The notes beneath the pieces are model-generated. The model did no database searches. It saw only the letters and a program-made list of their open reading frames with translations, and was not told the origin of the DNA. The position numbers were made by a program, and so were the translations under genes. From positions 1-33,776 of the forward strand of contig JAEXFV010000114.1 of assembly GCA_023451115.1 (NCBI GenBank): 33,776 nt of DNA, written 5' to 3'. This DNA comes from Bacillota bacterium (GTDB taxonomy: Bacteria; Bacillota; Clostridia; Christensenellales; CAG-138). Below, in pieces: positions 24,201 to 31,241 of the stretch (within the stretch, counting starts at the first letter, position 1; each line of letters opens with the position of its first letter).

Positions 24201-24666
24201 GCTATGCTGGCCCCAAGGGGAGCTGATGGGCTGGCTTGCCGGGCAGCGGGATGGCTTTGTCGCCCAAAAGCGCATGGCAAAAAGCCAGGCGCAGGCAGTG
24301 GATCTGGGGGCGGTTGCCCGGTTTTTGAACAGCCCGTTGGGCAAGCGGCTGGGACAGGCCAGCCGGGTGGAGCGGGAGATGGAATTCAGCGTTTTTTCCG
24401 CCGCGGACGATTTGCTGGGGGAGGACACCACAGAACCGGTGCTGCTGCAAGGGGTGATCGATTGCTGCTTTGTGGAGCAGGGCAGCTGGATTTTGCTGGA
24501 TTATAAAACCGATTATGTGGCTCCTGGCGCGGATTTGCGGCAGGCTGCGCAAGCCCATGCAGGGCAGGTGGCCCTGTATGCCCAGGCGCTGGAGGCGTTG
24601 ACCCACGTCCCGGTGGCCCGGCGCTACTTTGTGTTTTTGCGTGGGGGAGAAGCGGTGGAGGTGTAG
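21214..24666 (+). CDS. addA: AddA subunit of the AddAB helicase-nuclease
   Basis: This 1150-residue UvrD-type 3'-5' helicase is fused to a C-terminal RecB-like nuclease. Motif I is SAAAGAGKTA at 21-30, motif II is VDEYQDSS, and GDVKQSIYRFRLAEP is motif III. RILSMHGSKGLEYPVV and YVGMTRARERL are motifs V and VI. The nuclease domain has VIDCCFVEQGSWILLDYKTDYV with Asp1096 and Lys1098. It starts inside addB in another frame (ATG at 21214, addB stop at 21228-21230) with GGGGAGGAG upstream, so synthesis of the two subunits is coupled. AddA is slightly shorter than the Bacillus protein. A strong hairpin follows. Confidence 0.98.
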   Translation: MNQWTKEQQRAITAPPSLLVSAAAGAGKTAVLTERIARLVEEGADVRSLLVVTFTEAAAREMKQRVEERLSAAAQAAREPEKAARLRAQAQAVGRGGSNISTLHAFCLYLLRRNFHALGLDPAFSTADEAQAGMLFQEALEEVASQRCEAGDPGYLSLLHALRREEALFAYAKKLHTFLMAQPQPWEWLAKARDAYCIDAQTLQSHPAVQELLQSWQREVLGCVHQLQTARGWIPLEYQNALGVLDDDLSQLRALSLSKTYAAYAAAVEAVTFRRFVGWPRGVEEQENKQRVMDARDGVKKKIRAQQAAAARPLGEETALLGELSGSVEALCSFVQDVDGVYAGKKRERGLVDFGDMEHMALAVLQKEEAAQGLRARYAHIFVDEYQDSSLIQEAILNRIRKQEGRSNLFLVGDVKQSIYRFRLAEPGLFLDKMQRYTGAPGAPGEQVHLNINFRSAPAVLRGVNSLFSRIMTEEVGELCYDETAALYPAPSAVDTSLSGCELHLIEREYAPEEEEDGQKEELSDAQAEARLAAGYIRRLMEEETYIDPKQANRSRKLRYRDFVVLLRAHRQAAQLWAAELARQGIPAYAQLTGGYFEAVEVQVFLNLLRVIDNRRQDIPLISVLRAIGGFTVEDLIGLRTQVEPKPETCFESLVLLRYQDTDLGRKAAAFLARLETYRREAGLLPLEEFLAYLLEDTGYYACVGVLPGGAQRQANLDALLAKARQLKGRADLYGFLQFMSRAADTADLGRAQVGAADVVRILSMHGSKGLEYPVVILGGLGKGFNRKNSREDLLLDSALGLGLRCAQERTRIRRDPVFRRAILQKQWRQQLAEEMRILYVGMTRARERLILLGCAKEARERIEQAQQQNIALPAVAGAAGSFLDWLLPLSAQQPEILPLCYHTREEAMACGEQAHALAQQGEEAGFYALLQQRFAWRYPYEAAIQVPSKVSVSALERLGEQQIQLCDAPQFQQETAGLSAAAKGTATHLFLSLLPLCWPQGELMGWLAGQRDGFVAQKRMAKSQAQAVDLGAVARFLNSPLGKRLGQASRVEREMEFSVFSAADDLLGEDTTEPVLLQGVIDCCFVEQGSWILLDYKTDYVAPGADLRQAAQAHAGQVALYAQALEALTHVPVARRYFVFLRGGEAVEV

Positions 24667-24708
24667 AACCCAGGCTGCTTTTCTGCAGGCAGGGCGAATA
24701 CAAATACG

Positions 24709-24752
24709 GGAAGAAACAGCGGGCTCCCCGATAGGAGCCCGCTGTTTCTTCC
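24709..24752. terminator. 19-bp hairpin between addA and the beta-propeller gene
   Basis: GGAAGAAACAGCGGGCTCC (24709-24727) pairs perfectly with 24734-24752 around a 6-base loop. The outer part gives TTTCTT on both strands. It lies 43 bases past addA and 76 bases past the stop of the convergent gene, fitting a terminator for both. A smaller CCCC/GGGG hairpin with a GAAAAAC loop follows at about 24752-24767. Confidence 0.85.
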
Positions 24753-24827
24753 CCCCGAAAAACGGGGATGGCAAAAATATCAGCCTGCTTTTTGCCGGGG
24801 GCAGCCGCTGCGGCCTAACGAAAGGCC

Positions 24828-26699
24828 TTACCCGATCTTTACCCCAATGATTTTCTGCTGTTCCCCTGCGCCGTGAGTGCCTCGGGTACCTACCACCAGC
24901 CAGTCGCCAAATACTGCTGGCGTGGATTCGATGCGGGAGCCCAGGTCCACCTGTGCGATGATCTTGCCGCCGGAGAGCGGGTCGTGGATGCGCATGATGC
25001 CCCATCGGTCGCACTGGATCAAATAGCCGTTGCCCTGGGCGTCGTATACCACCACGGGAGAGGACCAATAGCCGTCCGCCTGCTCAAAGCGCCACAGCTC
25101 TTCCCCGGTTTGCTTATCATAGGCGATGATACGGCCGCCAATGTCCTGGCTTACCGTTTCGCCCAGGCTGTTAACAAAAGTGACAGGTACCATGGTGGCG
25201 TTGTAAATCACCATGTGGGAGAGCTTGCCCCGGCCTACATGGGGGGTAGTCAGGGTGCCGCCGTTGGAGGACGTGTTGCCAAAGCTGGCGTCAAACTCGT
25301 TTTCCCACAAAATTTCCCCGGTGCGTCCATCCAGCTTGCGGTGATAGGCTTTTCCTGTGCCGGCTTGCCTTGCGCCGGGCTGCTTGTCCACCTCGTTGGC
25401 GGTATAAAGATAAAAGGTTTTCTTTTGAACATCCTCCTCGATCACGATGGAGGCGTCGCTGTCGTCCGTAACATCCACCACATACTGTGGCTCCAGGGTG
25501 TTTAAGTCCAAACACTGAAGCCTGCCGCCGTTGTCCGTAAAGAAGCCGTAATTGCGCCACACTGCCATGGAGTTTTCAATGCCTACCCAGCGCTTGGTTT
25601 CATCGTCGTTTCCCCCGGTGTCGTACCCGTCTAAGATATAGCGGTATTTCACCAGGCCCTCCGGGTTTACCGACACCGTGCCTGAGGCAGGGTCATAGGC
25701 GGAATTCAGCTTTACCGTATACACAACCCCGTTTTCTCCCGGGGCGATCAGGGTGTCCGCTTCTGCGTCCACTAGAGGGCTGCTGTCATAAGCCTGCCAC
25801 CTGCGGTGGGCAAACCGGTCTACTCCGCCAAAGCGCCAGATGACTTTGTTTTCAATCAAATCCACAATGCGCAGCCATGCCCCGGTGGAGCCGTCCGACT
25901 CGGTGCTGGGAATGCCCTGGCCGGTGTACAGCAAGGGATATCCTCTGGGATCCAGCGAGCCGGTGCCCTTGGTGGTGACGCCCAGGTAAAGGGGATCCCG
26001 GGTTTGCTCCCCGCTTTCCAGTTCCAGAAAGTAGAGATACCCGTCCATGGCGGCATAGATTACTTCCGTAAACCCCTCTTTGTTTCGATACGCATCGTGA
26101 ACGCCCAAAACCCTTCGGGTTTCCTCCGGCCATTGCACGATTAACGGCTGGCCCGTCCAGCCGGTGCCCGTCCAGGTGCCATAGTCCGGGTCCGTGGAAA
26201 GGGAGCCTGTAGGCTGTTCCCACACCCGGGTCAAGGTTTTTTGGGTCAGGGTCTGGGTGCCATAGGTAAAGGTGTTGCGGTAGTTGTTGCCCCCAAAGGT
26301 GATGATGCCGGGCAGGCCGGTATAACCCGTTCCCGGGCCAAAGGAGAGCCCGGGCTGGCGCTGATAGGAGGATACTTGCTCCCCGTTCACCATGATGTCG
26401 CTTTTTAGGCCCAAATCCGTGGCGCTGGCCGGGGATTTGGGGGAGATACCCACATCCTCAGGCAACCCCGCTCCAGCAGCAGGCGTGGGGGAGGGCAGGT
26501 CGGTGAGGGTTTGTACGTTGGAAGGGCTGGGGGAGCTGGAGGATCCGCCTCCCAGGCGAATGCCGCCGGTTAGTACCTGAATCATAAAATAAATCACTGC
26601 CGCCAGCGCAACCAATAACACCAGGAACAGCAAAAAGCGTCCCCAGTTGATGCGGCGGTACCGCCGGGTTTGCCGCCCCCTCCGGCCGTAACGTGCCAT
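24828..26699 (-). CDS. Membrane-anchored PQQ-type beta-propeller protein (BamB-like)
   Basis: This 623-residue protein has a very basic N terminus, one membrane helix (about 20-44), and a Ser/Pro/Thr linker with SSSSPSPSN and LPSPTPAAG. A long extracytoplasmic beta-propeller follows. Propeller blades of the PQQ/quinoprotein type appear as DGYLYFLELESGEQTRDPL, GRIIAYDKQTGEELWRFEQA and KLDGRTGEILWENEF. The W-x-x-x-T-G and G-x-x-x-A-x-D-x-x-T-G patterns recur. Cofactor-binding residues of true quinoprotein dehydrogenases are not evident, so a binding or scaffolding role is likelier. Its ATG is 15 bases after the dehydrogenase stop, with AGGGGGAAA upstream, so the two are co-transcribed. The ligand is unknown. 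Confidence 0.85.
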   Translation of the reverse strand: MARYGRRGRQTRRYRRINWGRFLLFLVLLVALAAVIYFMIQVLTGGIRLGGGSSSSPSPSNVQTLTDLPSPTPAAGAGLPEDVGISPKSPASATDLGLKSDIMVNGEQVSSYQRQPGLSFGPGTGYTGLPGIITFGGNNYRNTFTYGTQTLTQKTLTRVWEQPTGSLSTDPDYGTWTGTGWTGQPLIVQWPEETRRVLGVHDAYRNKEGFTEVIYAAMDGYLYFLELESGEQTRDPLYLGVTTKGTGSLDPRGYPLLYTGQGIPSTESDGSTGAWLRIVDLIENKVIWRFGGVDRFAHRRWQAYDSSPLVDAEADTLIAPGENGVVYTVKLNSAYDPASGTVSVNPEGLVKYRYILDGYDTGGNDDETKRWVGIENSMAVWRNYGFFTDNGGRLQCLDLNTLEPQYVVDVTDDSDASIVIEEDVQKKTFYLYTANEVDKQPGARQAGTGKAYHRKLDGRTGEILWENEFDASFGNTSSNGGTLTTPHVGRGKLSHMVIYNATMVPVTFVNSLGETVSQDIGGRIIAYDKQTGEELWRFEQADGYWSSPVVVYDAQGNGYLIQCDRWGIMRIHDPLSGGKIIAQVDLGSRIESTPAVFGDWLVVGTRGTHGAGEQQKIIGVKIG

Positions 26700-26714
26700 A
26701 GGATTTCCCCCTGT

Positions 26715-27587
26715 TCAGGATTGATGATAATAATGGATCAGGGCCTGGATACCCAGCTCCCCATTTTGGCTGTTTTCCGCCATGAAGTCCCGATACATTT
26801 CCAACACGGTATCCAGCATCGGCAGGGTAAGCCCGTTTTCTTCCGCTGCCTGCCGGGCGATATCCATATCCTTGATGTAATGTTTGATGAAAAATCCCGG
26901 CGCGTCGTTGCCCTTGAGAATACTGGCACCGTGGTTGGCAAGCTGCCAGCTTCCCGCGGCGCCGCCGCTGATGCAGGCATACATGGTATCAACATCTAAC
27001 CCCGCTGCCCGGGCATAGGCGATGGCCTCGCATACCCCTGAAATAGCCCCGGCCACCGCAATCTGGTTGGCAGCTTTGGTGTGTTGCCCCGCGCCTGGCC
27101 CTCCCGCCAGGGTAATGGTTTTCCCCATGGCCTCAAACAAAGGCCTGCAGGCGGCAAACGCTTCCGGGTCGCCACCTGCCATGATGGACAGGGTAGCATT
27201 TTTCGCACCAATATCCCCACCGGATACCGGCGCGTCCAAAGCAAATACCCCTTTCGCTTTTGCAGCCTGGTAAATGCGCTGCGCCAAGCTGGGGGAGCTG
27301 GTGGTCATGTCGATGAGATAAGTCCCGGGGGCAGCTTGAGAGAGCAAGCCCTTCTCCCCAAAATATACCGCTTCTACATCCGGAGGAAAGCCCACCATGG
27401 TGATGGCCGCCTCCGCTCCCTGTACACAATTTCCGGGCGTTTCGCACCATACCGCGCCCCGGTTCAACAACGGCTGCGCTTTTGCTTTGGTCCGGTTATA
27501 GATCCGCAGGCGGTAGCCCGCCTCAATCAAATGTTGGGCCATGGAAGCGCCCATGACCCCTAAGCCAATGAAACCGATGGTGTGCAT
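26715..27587 (-). CDS. NAD(P)-dependent beta-hydroxyacid dehydrogenase (3-hydroxyisobutyrate/tartronate semialdehyde reductase type)
   Basis: This 290-residue enzyme has an N-terminal Rossmann domain with GFIGLGVMGASMA at 5-17. The substrate-binding block DAPVSGGDIGAKN is at 118-130, and the catalytic GPGAGQHTKAANQ carries Lys171 and Asn174. A C-terminal all-helical dimerisation domain completes the usual length. These motifs define the family that includes 3-hydroxyisobutyrate dehydrogenase and 2-hydroxy-3-oxopropionate reductase; substrate cannot be fixed from sequence. ATG 27587 is preferred to the one at 27611, because GGGGGG lies between them and the first residues then begin the nucleotide fold. 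It leads the two-gene unit with the beta-propeller. Confidence 0.93.
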   Translation of the reverse strand: MHTIGFIGLGVMGASMAQHLIEAGYRLRIYNRTKAKAQPLLNRGAVWCETPGNCVQGAEAAITMVGFPPDVEAVYFGEKGLLSQAAPGTYLIDMTTSSPSLAQRIYQAAKAKGVFALDAPVSGGDIGAKNATLSIMAGGDPEAFAACRPLFEAMGKTITLAGGPGAGQHTKAANQIAVAGAISGVCEAIAYARAAGLDVDTMYACISGGAAGSWQLANHGASILKGNDAPGFFIKHYIKDMDIARQAAEENGLTLPMLDTVLEMYRDFMAENSQNGELGIQALIHYYHQS

Positions 27588-27613
27588 GCTGTTGTTTTTC
27601 CCCCCAACCATAT

Positions 27614-27623
27614 ATCAATTGAT
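27614..27623 (-). promoter_or_regulatory. 10-bp palindrome upstream of the dehydrogenase gene
   Basis: ATCAATTGAT is a perfect palindrome about 26 bases before the start codon, in an AT-rich island inside GC-rich flanks. It overlaps the expected promoter area and may be an operator. No confident -35/-10 pair was found. The rest of 27624-27790 is non-coding and holds a small hairpin, TGCGGC/GCCGCA at 27646-27661. Confidence 0.3.
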
Positions 27624-27790
27624 CATAAGGCCCCGCGCCAAAGCCTGCGGCCAAAGCCGCAAGCGTTGCCTGGGGCATTTTGCCCAAACCGTTGCCATCC
27701 GCCTCTGCCCGGAAAACTCCGGGGCTTTCCAGGGCGCGACGCAGGCGCTTTTCCTTTGGCCGCCGCCGGCTGCCAGAGGGAAGTCATAAG

Positions 27791-27831
27791 AAAACCGTGA
27801 AACCGGACGGGTATTCCGCCAGGCTTCACGG
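27791..27831 (-). terminator. Intrinsic terminator after the NlpC/P60 gene
   Basis: On the minus strand CCGTGAAGCC pairs with GGTTTCACGG (10 bp including one G-U), with a short inner stem in the 17-base loop. TTTTC follows. It begins 11 bases after the stop of the NlpC/P60 gene. Confidence 0.82.
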
Positions 27832-27842
27832 AAGGGTTAGCG

Positions 27843-29057
27843 CTACCAGGGTCTGCGCGCGCAAACGAAGTGGCTCTTCCAGTAGGATGTCATGCAGGAG
27901 CGGCGCACCACCTTGCCATTGGAGGATGAGGCGTCGATCATTTCCCCGTTGCCGATGTAAATGCCTACATGGCCCACTTTGCTGCGGGCGTTATTGTAGA
28001 AAAACAGCAGATCACCCTTTTTCAGCTTGCTGGTGGACAGGGAAGAAATCTTCTCCCAGTCGCTCACATTGGAGTAGCCCGCTGCATTCAGCCGGCGGCG
28101 GTTGGAGCCGGCTTCTTTCAGGCAGTAGTACACAAGCCCGGAGCAATCAAAGGTTTTCGGCCCTTCCGCGCCCAGCACGTAGGTGCAGCCCAGCTTGGAT
28201 TTGGCTACGTCGATCATCTTGCTGATGTTGGCGCTGCGGCGCTTTTCCGCTGCCAGGCTGGGATGGGGCTTGGCCTTATCCGAGTTGATCAGGTTAAAGG
28301 TTTTCACGCCGGCTTTGCCATCCTGGCTCAAACCATTTTCTTTTTGAAAGGCTTTTACCGCGTCAATGGTTTCCGTTCCATAATAGCCGGTCACCTTGGA
28401 AAGATACCCCAAATCCTTTAACTGGCGCTGGAAACTTTCCACATCCGTGCCTTCAAATCCCTCCAAAAGGGTATAGCTCTTGGCCTCGTCGGAATAGATA
28501 AAAGCAAGGGTGGCTTCGCCTGCGATGCCGTCCTGCTGCAGGCTGTGCTGCCGCTGGAATAACTGCACCGCGCTCTTGGTGATGGGGCCGAAATGTTCCG
28601 TGGGTTCGTCATCAGCCATATAGCCCAAGTCCATCAAGCGCTGCTGGAGTTGGGCAACCCGGGGATCGTCCGGCATATCCTTCTGCAGCGTAGGGTCCGG
28701 GGTGGGTTCTGGCGTGGGCTCCGGCGTAGCTTCCGGCGTTGGGGTTACGGTAAACGCCAGGGTGGCGGCCGTGTCCCCCCCCATAGCGCCGCCCAGACTA
28801 TAGCTGGCGGCCTGAGGCAGGTCGATTTGCGTATTCTCCGCGAGTTTAGGCGCCTGGGCGTTGGCCTGCTGGGCGCCGGGCAGGGTGCAAAGAAGCACGA
28901 TGCCCGCAATCACAGCGCACCCCAGCCCCAGCACAATGGCCCGCCCTTTGGCGTTGAGCCGAGAGAAAAAGCCGCCCATACTGCCCACCAGGCTGTAAAA
29001 GCCAGTGCGCATGCGGTAGCCTAAAGTATTTCTACGCCTGCGGTTTCGCTTTTGCAT
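27843..29057 (-). CDS. Secreted/anchored NlpC/P60 peptidoglycan endopeptidase with two PG-binding domains
   Basis: This 404-residue wall hydrolase has a basic cytoplasmic tail, a membrane helix (about 40-60), and a Thr/Pro/Glu linker with repeated TPEP. Two PG_binding_1 domains follow, each with a LQQRL/FQRQLKDLGYL helix and AVKAFQKENGLSQDGKAG. A C-terminal NlpC/P60 domain completes it. Cys305 (FDCSGLVYYC) and His363 (GHVGIYIGNG) are the catalytic pair that cuts D-Glu/meso-diaminopimelate-type stem peptide bonds. Start is ATG 29057 with AAAGGAAAG upstream; an earlier ATG at 29087 lacks a ribosome binding site. It has its own promoter, a leader of about 225 bases, and a terminator. Confidence 0.93.
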   Translation of the reverse strand: MQKRNRRRRNTLGYRMRTGFYSLVGSMGGFFSRLNAKGRAIVLGLGCAVIAGIVLLCTLPGAQQANAQAPKLAENTQIDLPQAASYSLGGAMGGDTAATLAFTVTPTPEATPEPTPEPTPDPTLQKDMPDDPRVAQLQQRLMDLGYMADDEPTEHFGPITKSAVQLFQRQHSLQQDGIAGEATLAFIYSDEAKSYTLLEGFEGTDVESFQRQLKDLGYLSKVTGYYGTETIDAVKAFQKENGLSQDGKAGVKTFNLINSDKAKPHPSLAAEKRRSANISKMIDVAKSKLGCTYVLGAEGPKTFDCSGLVYYCLKEAGSNRRRLNAAGYSNVSDWEKISSLSTSKLKKGDLLFFYNNARSKVGHVGIYIGNGEMIDASSSNGKVVRRSCMTSYWKSHFVCARRPW

Positions 29058-29284
29058 GTACTTTCCTTTCTCCGCCTCTGGAACCATTTGGCTTTGGGGA
29101 TTTCCCTAAGGAGCGATCCGAAAACTTGCGCTTTGGCAGCCCCTTGACGGTTTCCCGGGCCGTTGGCCGGGATAAAGGAGCCGAATAGCATATGCCCTTA
29201 CACGTTTTGCCAGGCCGCCTTGCAGCGCGCCAAAAAGAAACGAATGGGGAAACCTGACGACGTTGGGCGTTTGTGGCGGAATTT
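29058..29284 (-). other. Long structured leader of the NlpC/P60 gene
   Basis: From the promoter at 29291-29319 the transcript would run about 225 bases before the ATG, with no convincing gene inside. It can form a strong hairpin from CCCGGCC and GGCCCGGG (29154-29171, one bulge). Two copies of GCTCCTT (minus strand; plus-strand AAGGAGC at 29175-29181 and 29108-29114) flank AAGGGGC (plus-strand GCCCCTT, 29139-29145), which can pair with either. That is the layout of a conformational switch. I compared it with remembered ydaO (c-di-AMP), c-di-GMP, TPP and cobalamin cores and saw no match. Confidence 0.4.
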
Positions 29285-29444
29285 ATGTTTATTTTAGCCT
29301 GTTTTGGGCGATCAGGCAATGGATTAGTGCTTTGTTTATTCCCTATTCATATATTCTTTAAACTTTTGAAGCATTTTTCTTTTCTTTATTGATTTAGCGT
29401 GTTATCATGAAGAAGCAATAAAATTCCCGGAAAGGGATGATAAA
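29285..29444. other. AT-rich divergent intergenic region before the amino-acid ABC operon
   Basis: This is the promoter-bearing remainder of the 387-base gap between the NlpC/P60 gene and the ABC permease. The minus-strand promoter is at 29291-29319. For the plus-strand operon only a weak TATCAT (29403-29408) and upstream T-rich tracts are visible. No gene is supported here. Confidence 0.4.
29291..29319 (-). promoter_or_regulatory. Promoter of the NlpC/P60 gene
   Basis: On the minus strand TTGCCT (29314-29319) and TAAAAT (29291-29296) are spaced by exactly 17 bases. It is the best sigma-A match between the start codon and the divergent operon. Confidence 0.6.
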
Positions 29445-30113
29445 ATGGAAACCATGGTACCGATTTTGCTCAAAGGCTTGTGGGTATCCCTCAAGCTGTT
29501 TTTCTTTGCCCTGCTGTTTGCCCTGCCGCTGGCGTTGCCTGTGGCATTGGGGCGCATGTCCCGGCGCAAGTGTTGGAAGATCCCGCTGAACTGGCCTATC
29601 CGGCTTTATTTGTTGATTATGCGGGGCACGCCGCTGATGCTGCAGCTGATGGTGGTGTACTTTGGGCCTACATTCGCCTTTGGGTGGAAATGGCCTGACA
29701 TTGGCGCAATGGAAGGCCGGTTTGTAGCCGCCATTGTGGCTTTTAGCCTGAACTATGCCGCCTATTTTGCAGAGATTTACCGGGGCGGCATGGAGAGCAT
29801 CCCAGCCGGCCAGTACGAGGCAGGGCAGGTGCTGGGCATGACCAGGCCCCAAACCTTTTTCCGTATTATTCTGCCTCAGGTGGTCAAACGCATACTGCCC
29901 GCCTGCGGCAATGAGTTTATGACGCTGGTGAAGGACACGGCGCTGGCCATGACCATTGCAGTATCCGACTTGATGCGTAAAGCGGAAACCATCGCTTCCC
30001 GGGAGACCAGCGTAATGCCGTTTTTGGTGGCTGGGCTGTTTTACCTGGTGGTAAACCTGGTGGTGGAGCAGGGCTTTCATCTGGCGGAACGCAAACTGGA
30101 CTATTACCGTTAG
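29445..30113 (+). CDS. Polar amino-acid ABC transporter, permease subunit
   Basis: This 222-residue permease belongs to the HisM/GlnP type of amino-acid importers. It has about five membrane helices, the RGTPLMLQLMVVYF segment, GGMESIPAGQYEAGQVLGM, and the EAA loop (EAGQVLGMTRPQTFFRIILPQ) that contacts the ATPase. A late KDTALAMTIAVSDLMRKA block is also typical. AAAGGGATGATAAA lies before the ATG. It is 55 bases ahead of the ATPase gene. Substrate could be glutamine, cystine or another polar amino acid. The expected solute-binding protein gene is absent from both sides. Confidence 0.92.
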   Translation: METMVPILLKGLWVSLKLFFFALLFALPLALPVALGRMSRRKCWKIPLNWPIRLYLLIMRGTPLMLQLMVVYFGPTFAFGWKWPDIGAMEGRFVAAIVAFSLNYAAYFAEIYRGGMESIPAGQYEAGQVLGMTRPQTFFRIILPQVVKRILPACGNEFMTLVKDTALAMTIAVSDLMRKAETIASRETSVMPFLVAGLFYLVVNLVVEQGFHLAERKLDYYR

Positions 30114-30168
30114 TATGCCGGAAAAGCCTTGGGCCTTTGCCCGTTGACACAGGAAAGGAAAACAAGAA

Positions 30169-30921
30169 ATGGACCCGATTTTGCAAGTGCAAGACGTAAC
30201 CAAAGCCTTTGCAGGCTTGGAAGTATTAAAAGGCGTGTCCTTCTCCCTGCAGAAGGGGGAAGTGTTGGCTGTGATTGGCAGAAGCGGCAGCGGCAAGAGC
30301 ACCCTGCTGCGCTGCATCAACCACCTGGAACAGGTGGATCGGGGGAGCATCTGCATTTGCGGTGACCCGCTGGTGGAACAAGGGGTATATCCCGGCCGTG
30401 CCCAAACGCGGAAGGCGCTTTCCCACCTGGGCATGGTGTTTCAAAATTTTCATCTGTTCCCCCATCTCTCGGTGCTGCAAAATGTGATGGAGGCGCCGGT
30501 CGCCGTGCGTAGACTGCCAAAGCAGCAGGCCCGGGAGCAGGCCCTTTCCCTGCTGAATAAGCTTGGCCTGGGAGAGAAAGGGGACGCTTATCCCTGCCAG
30601 CTTTCCGGCGGCCAGGCCCAGCGGGTTTCCATCGCCAGGGCTTTGGCTATGGCGCCGGATGTGCTTTGCTTTGACGAACCCACTTCCGCTCTGGACCCTG
30701 AGTTAACCGGCGAGGTGCTGGAGGTGATCCGCGGGCTGGCCCAGGAGAATATGACCATGGTGGTGGTGACCCATGAGATGGCCTTTGCCCGGGACTTGGC
30801 GGATCAGGTGATTTTTATGGATGAAGGGGTGGTCGTGGACGCAGGCACGCCCCAGCAGGTGCTGATTAACCCACAGAACGAACGCACCCAACGCTTTTTG
30901 CGGCGGTATTTTGCAGGATAA
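30169..30921 (+). CDS. Polar amino-acid ABC transporter, ATP-binding subunit (GlnQ-type)
   Basis: This 250-residue ATPase powers the permease encoded just upstream. Walker A GRSGSGKST is at 37-45, the Q-loop Gln92 in VFQNFHLFPHL, the signature LSGGQ at 145-149, and Walker B VLCFDEPTSALDPE with Asp169 and Glu170. The switch histidine is in VVTHEMAFARDLAD. The protein matches the short GlnQ/HisP form, with no extra C-terminal domain. A weak AAAGGAAAA precedes the ATG. It ends the operon; two hairpin-T terminators lie 150-215 bases downstream. Confidence 0.95.
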   Translation: MDPILQVQDVTKAFAGLEVLKGVSFSLQKGEVLAVIGRSGSGKSTLLRCINHLEQVDRGSICICGDPLVEQGVYPGRAQTRKALSHLGMVFQNFHLFPHLSVLQNVMEAPVAVRRLPKQQAREQALSLLNKLGLGEKGDAYPCQLSGGQAQRVSIARALAMAPDVLCFDEPTSALDPELTGEVLEVIRGLAQENMTMVVVTHEMAFARDLADQVIFMDEGVVVDAGTPQQVLINPQNERTQRFLRRYFAG

Positions 30922-31072
30922 GGGGAAGCCGGGATTGTGAAGGGCCGAAGCCCGTGGCCTTCCGTCCGGCTCCGACGGCATGTGCGTCGGAACGGATGAA
31001 AACCTTCCGGTTTTCGTACTTTGCAGCTTTTGCCCCCGGGAGCGTTGGCGAGAGGCAAAACTGTAACACTCA

Positions 31073-31096
31073 AAAAAGGGCTGAAAGCCACTTTTT
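31073..31096. terminator. Symmetric hairpin with A/T flanks
   Basis: GGCT and AGCC close a GAA loop (31079-31089), flanked by AAAAAG on the left and CTTTTT on the right with one bulged A. It could terminate transcripts from either side, being located between the convergent ABC operon and malQ. Confidence 0.55.
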
Positions 31097-31107
31097 CGAC
31101 AAATAGG

Positions 31108-31138
31108 AGCGCTTCCCTCTATTCGGGAGCGCTTTTTT
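31108..31138 (+). terminator. Intrinsic terminator of the amino-acid ABC operon
   Basis: AGCGCT-T-CCC (31108-31117) pairs with GGG-AGCGCT (31125-31133), giving nine base pairs with a single bulged T and a 7-base loop. A run of six T (31133-31138) completes the terminator. It lies about 190 bases past the ATPase stop. Confidence 0.85.
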
Positions 31139-31241
31139 GATTGCCTGTATGCCACATTTGTTTGTATGCAAGTAAAAAATCGAACAAATTTTATGGATTT
31201 TACACGGATTTTGCAGGAAGGTCAAAGCCATCATTGCAGGG

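Noticed and set aside
28680..28745. Tandem DNA repeat
   Set aside because: The repeats encode the TPEP linker of the NlpC/P60 protein and are ordinary low-complexity coding sequence.
29032..29319. A 95-codon minus-strand open frame covering the NlpC/P60 leader
   Set aside because: It overlaps the start of the NlpC/P60 gene in another frame and has basic, low-complexity composition with no ribosome binding site or domain. It begins at or before the predicted promoter, so it is unlikely to be translated.
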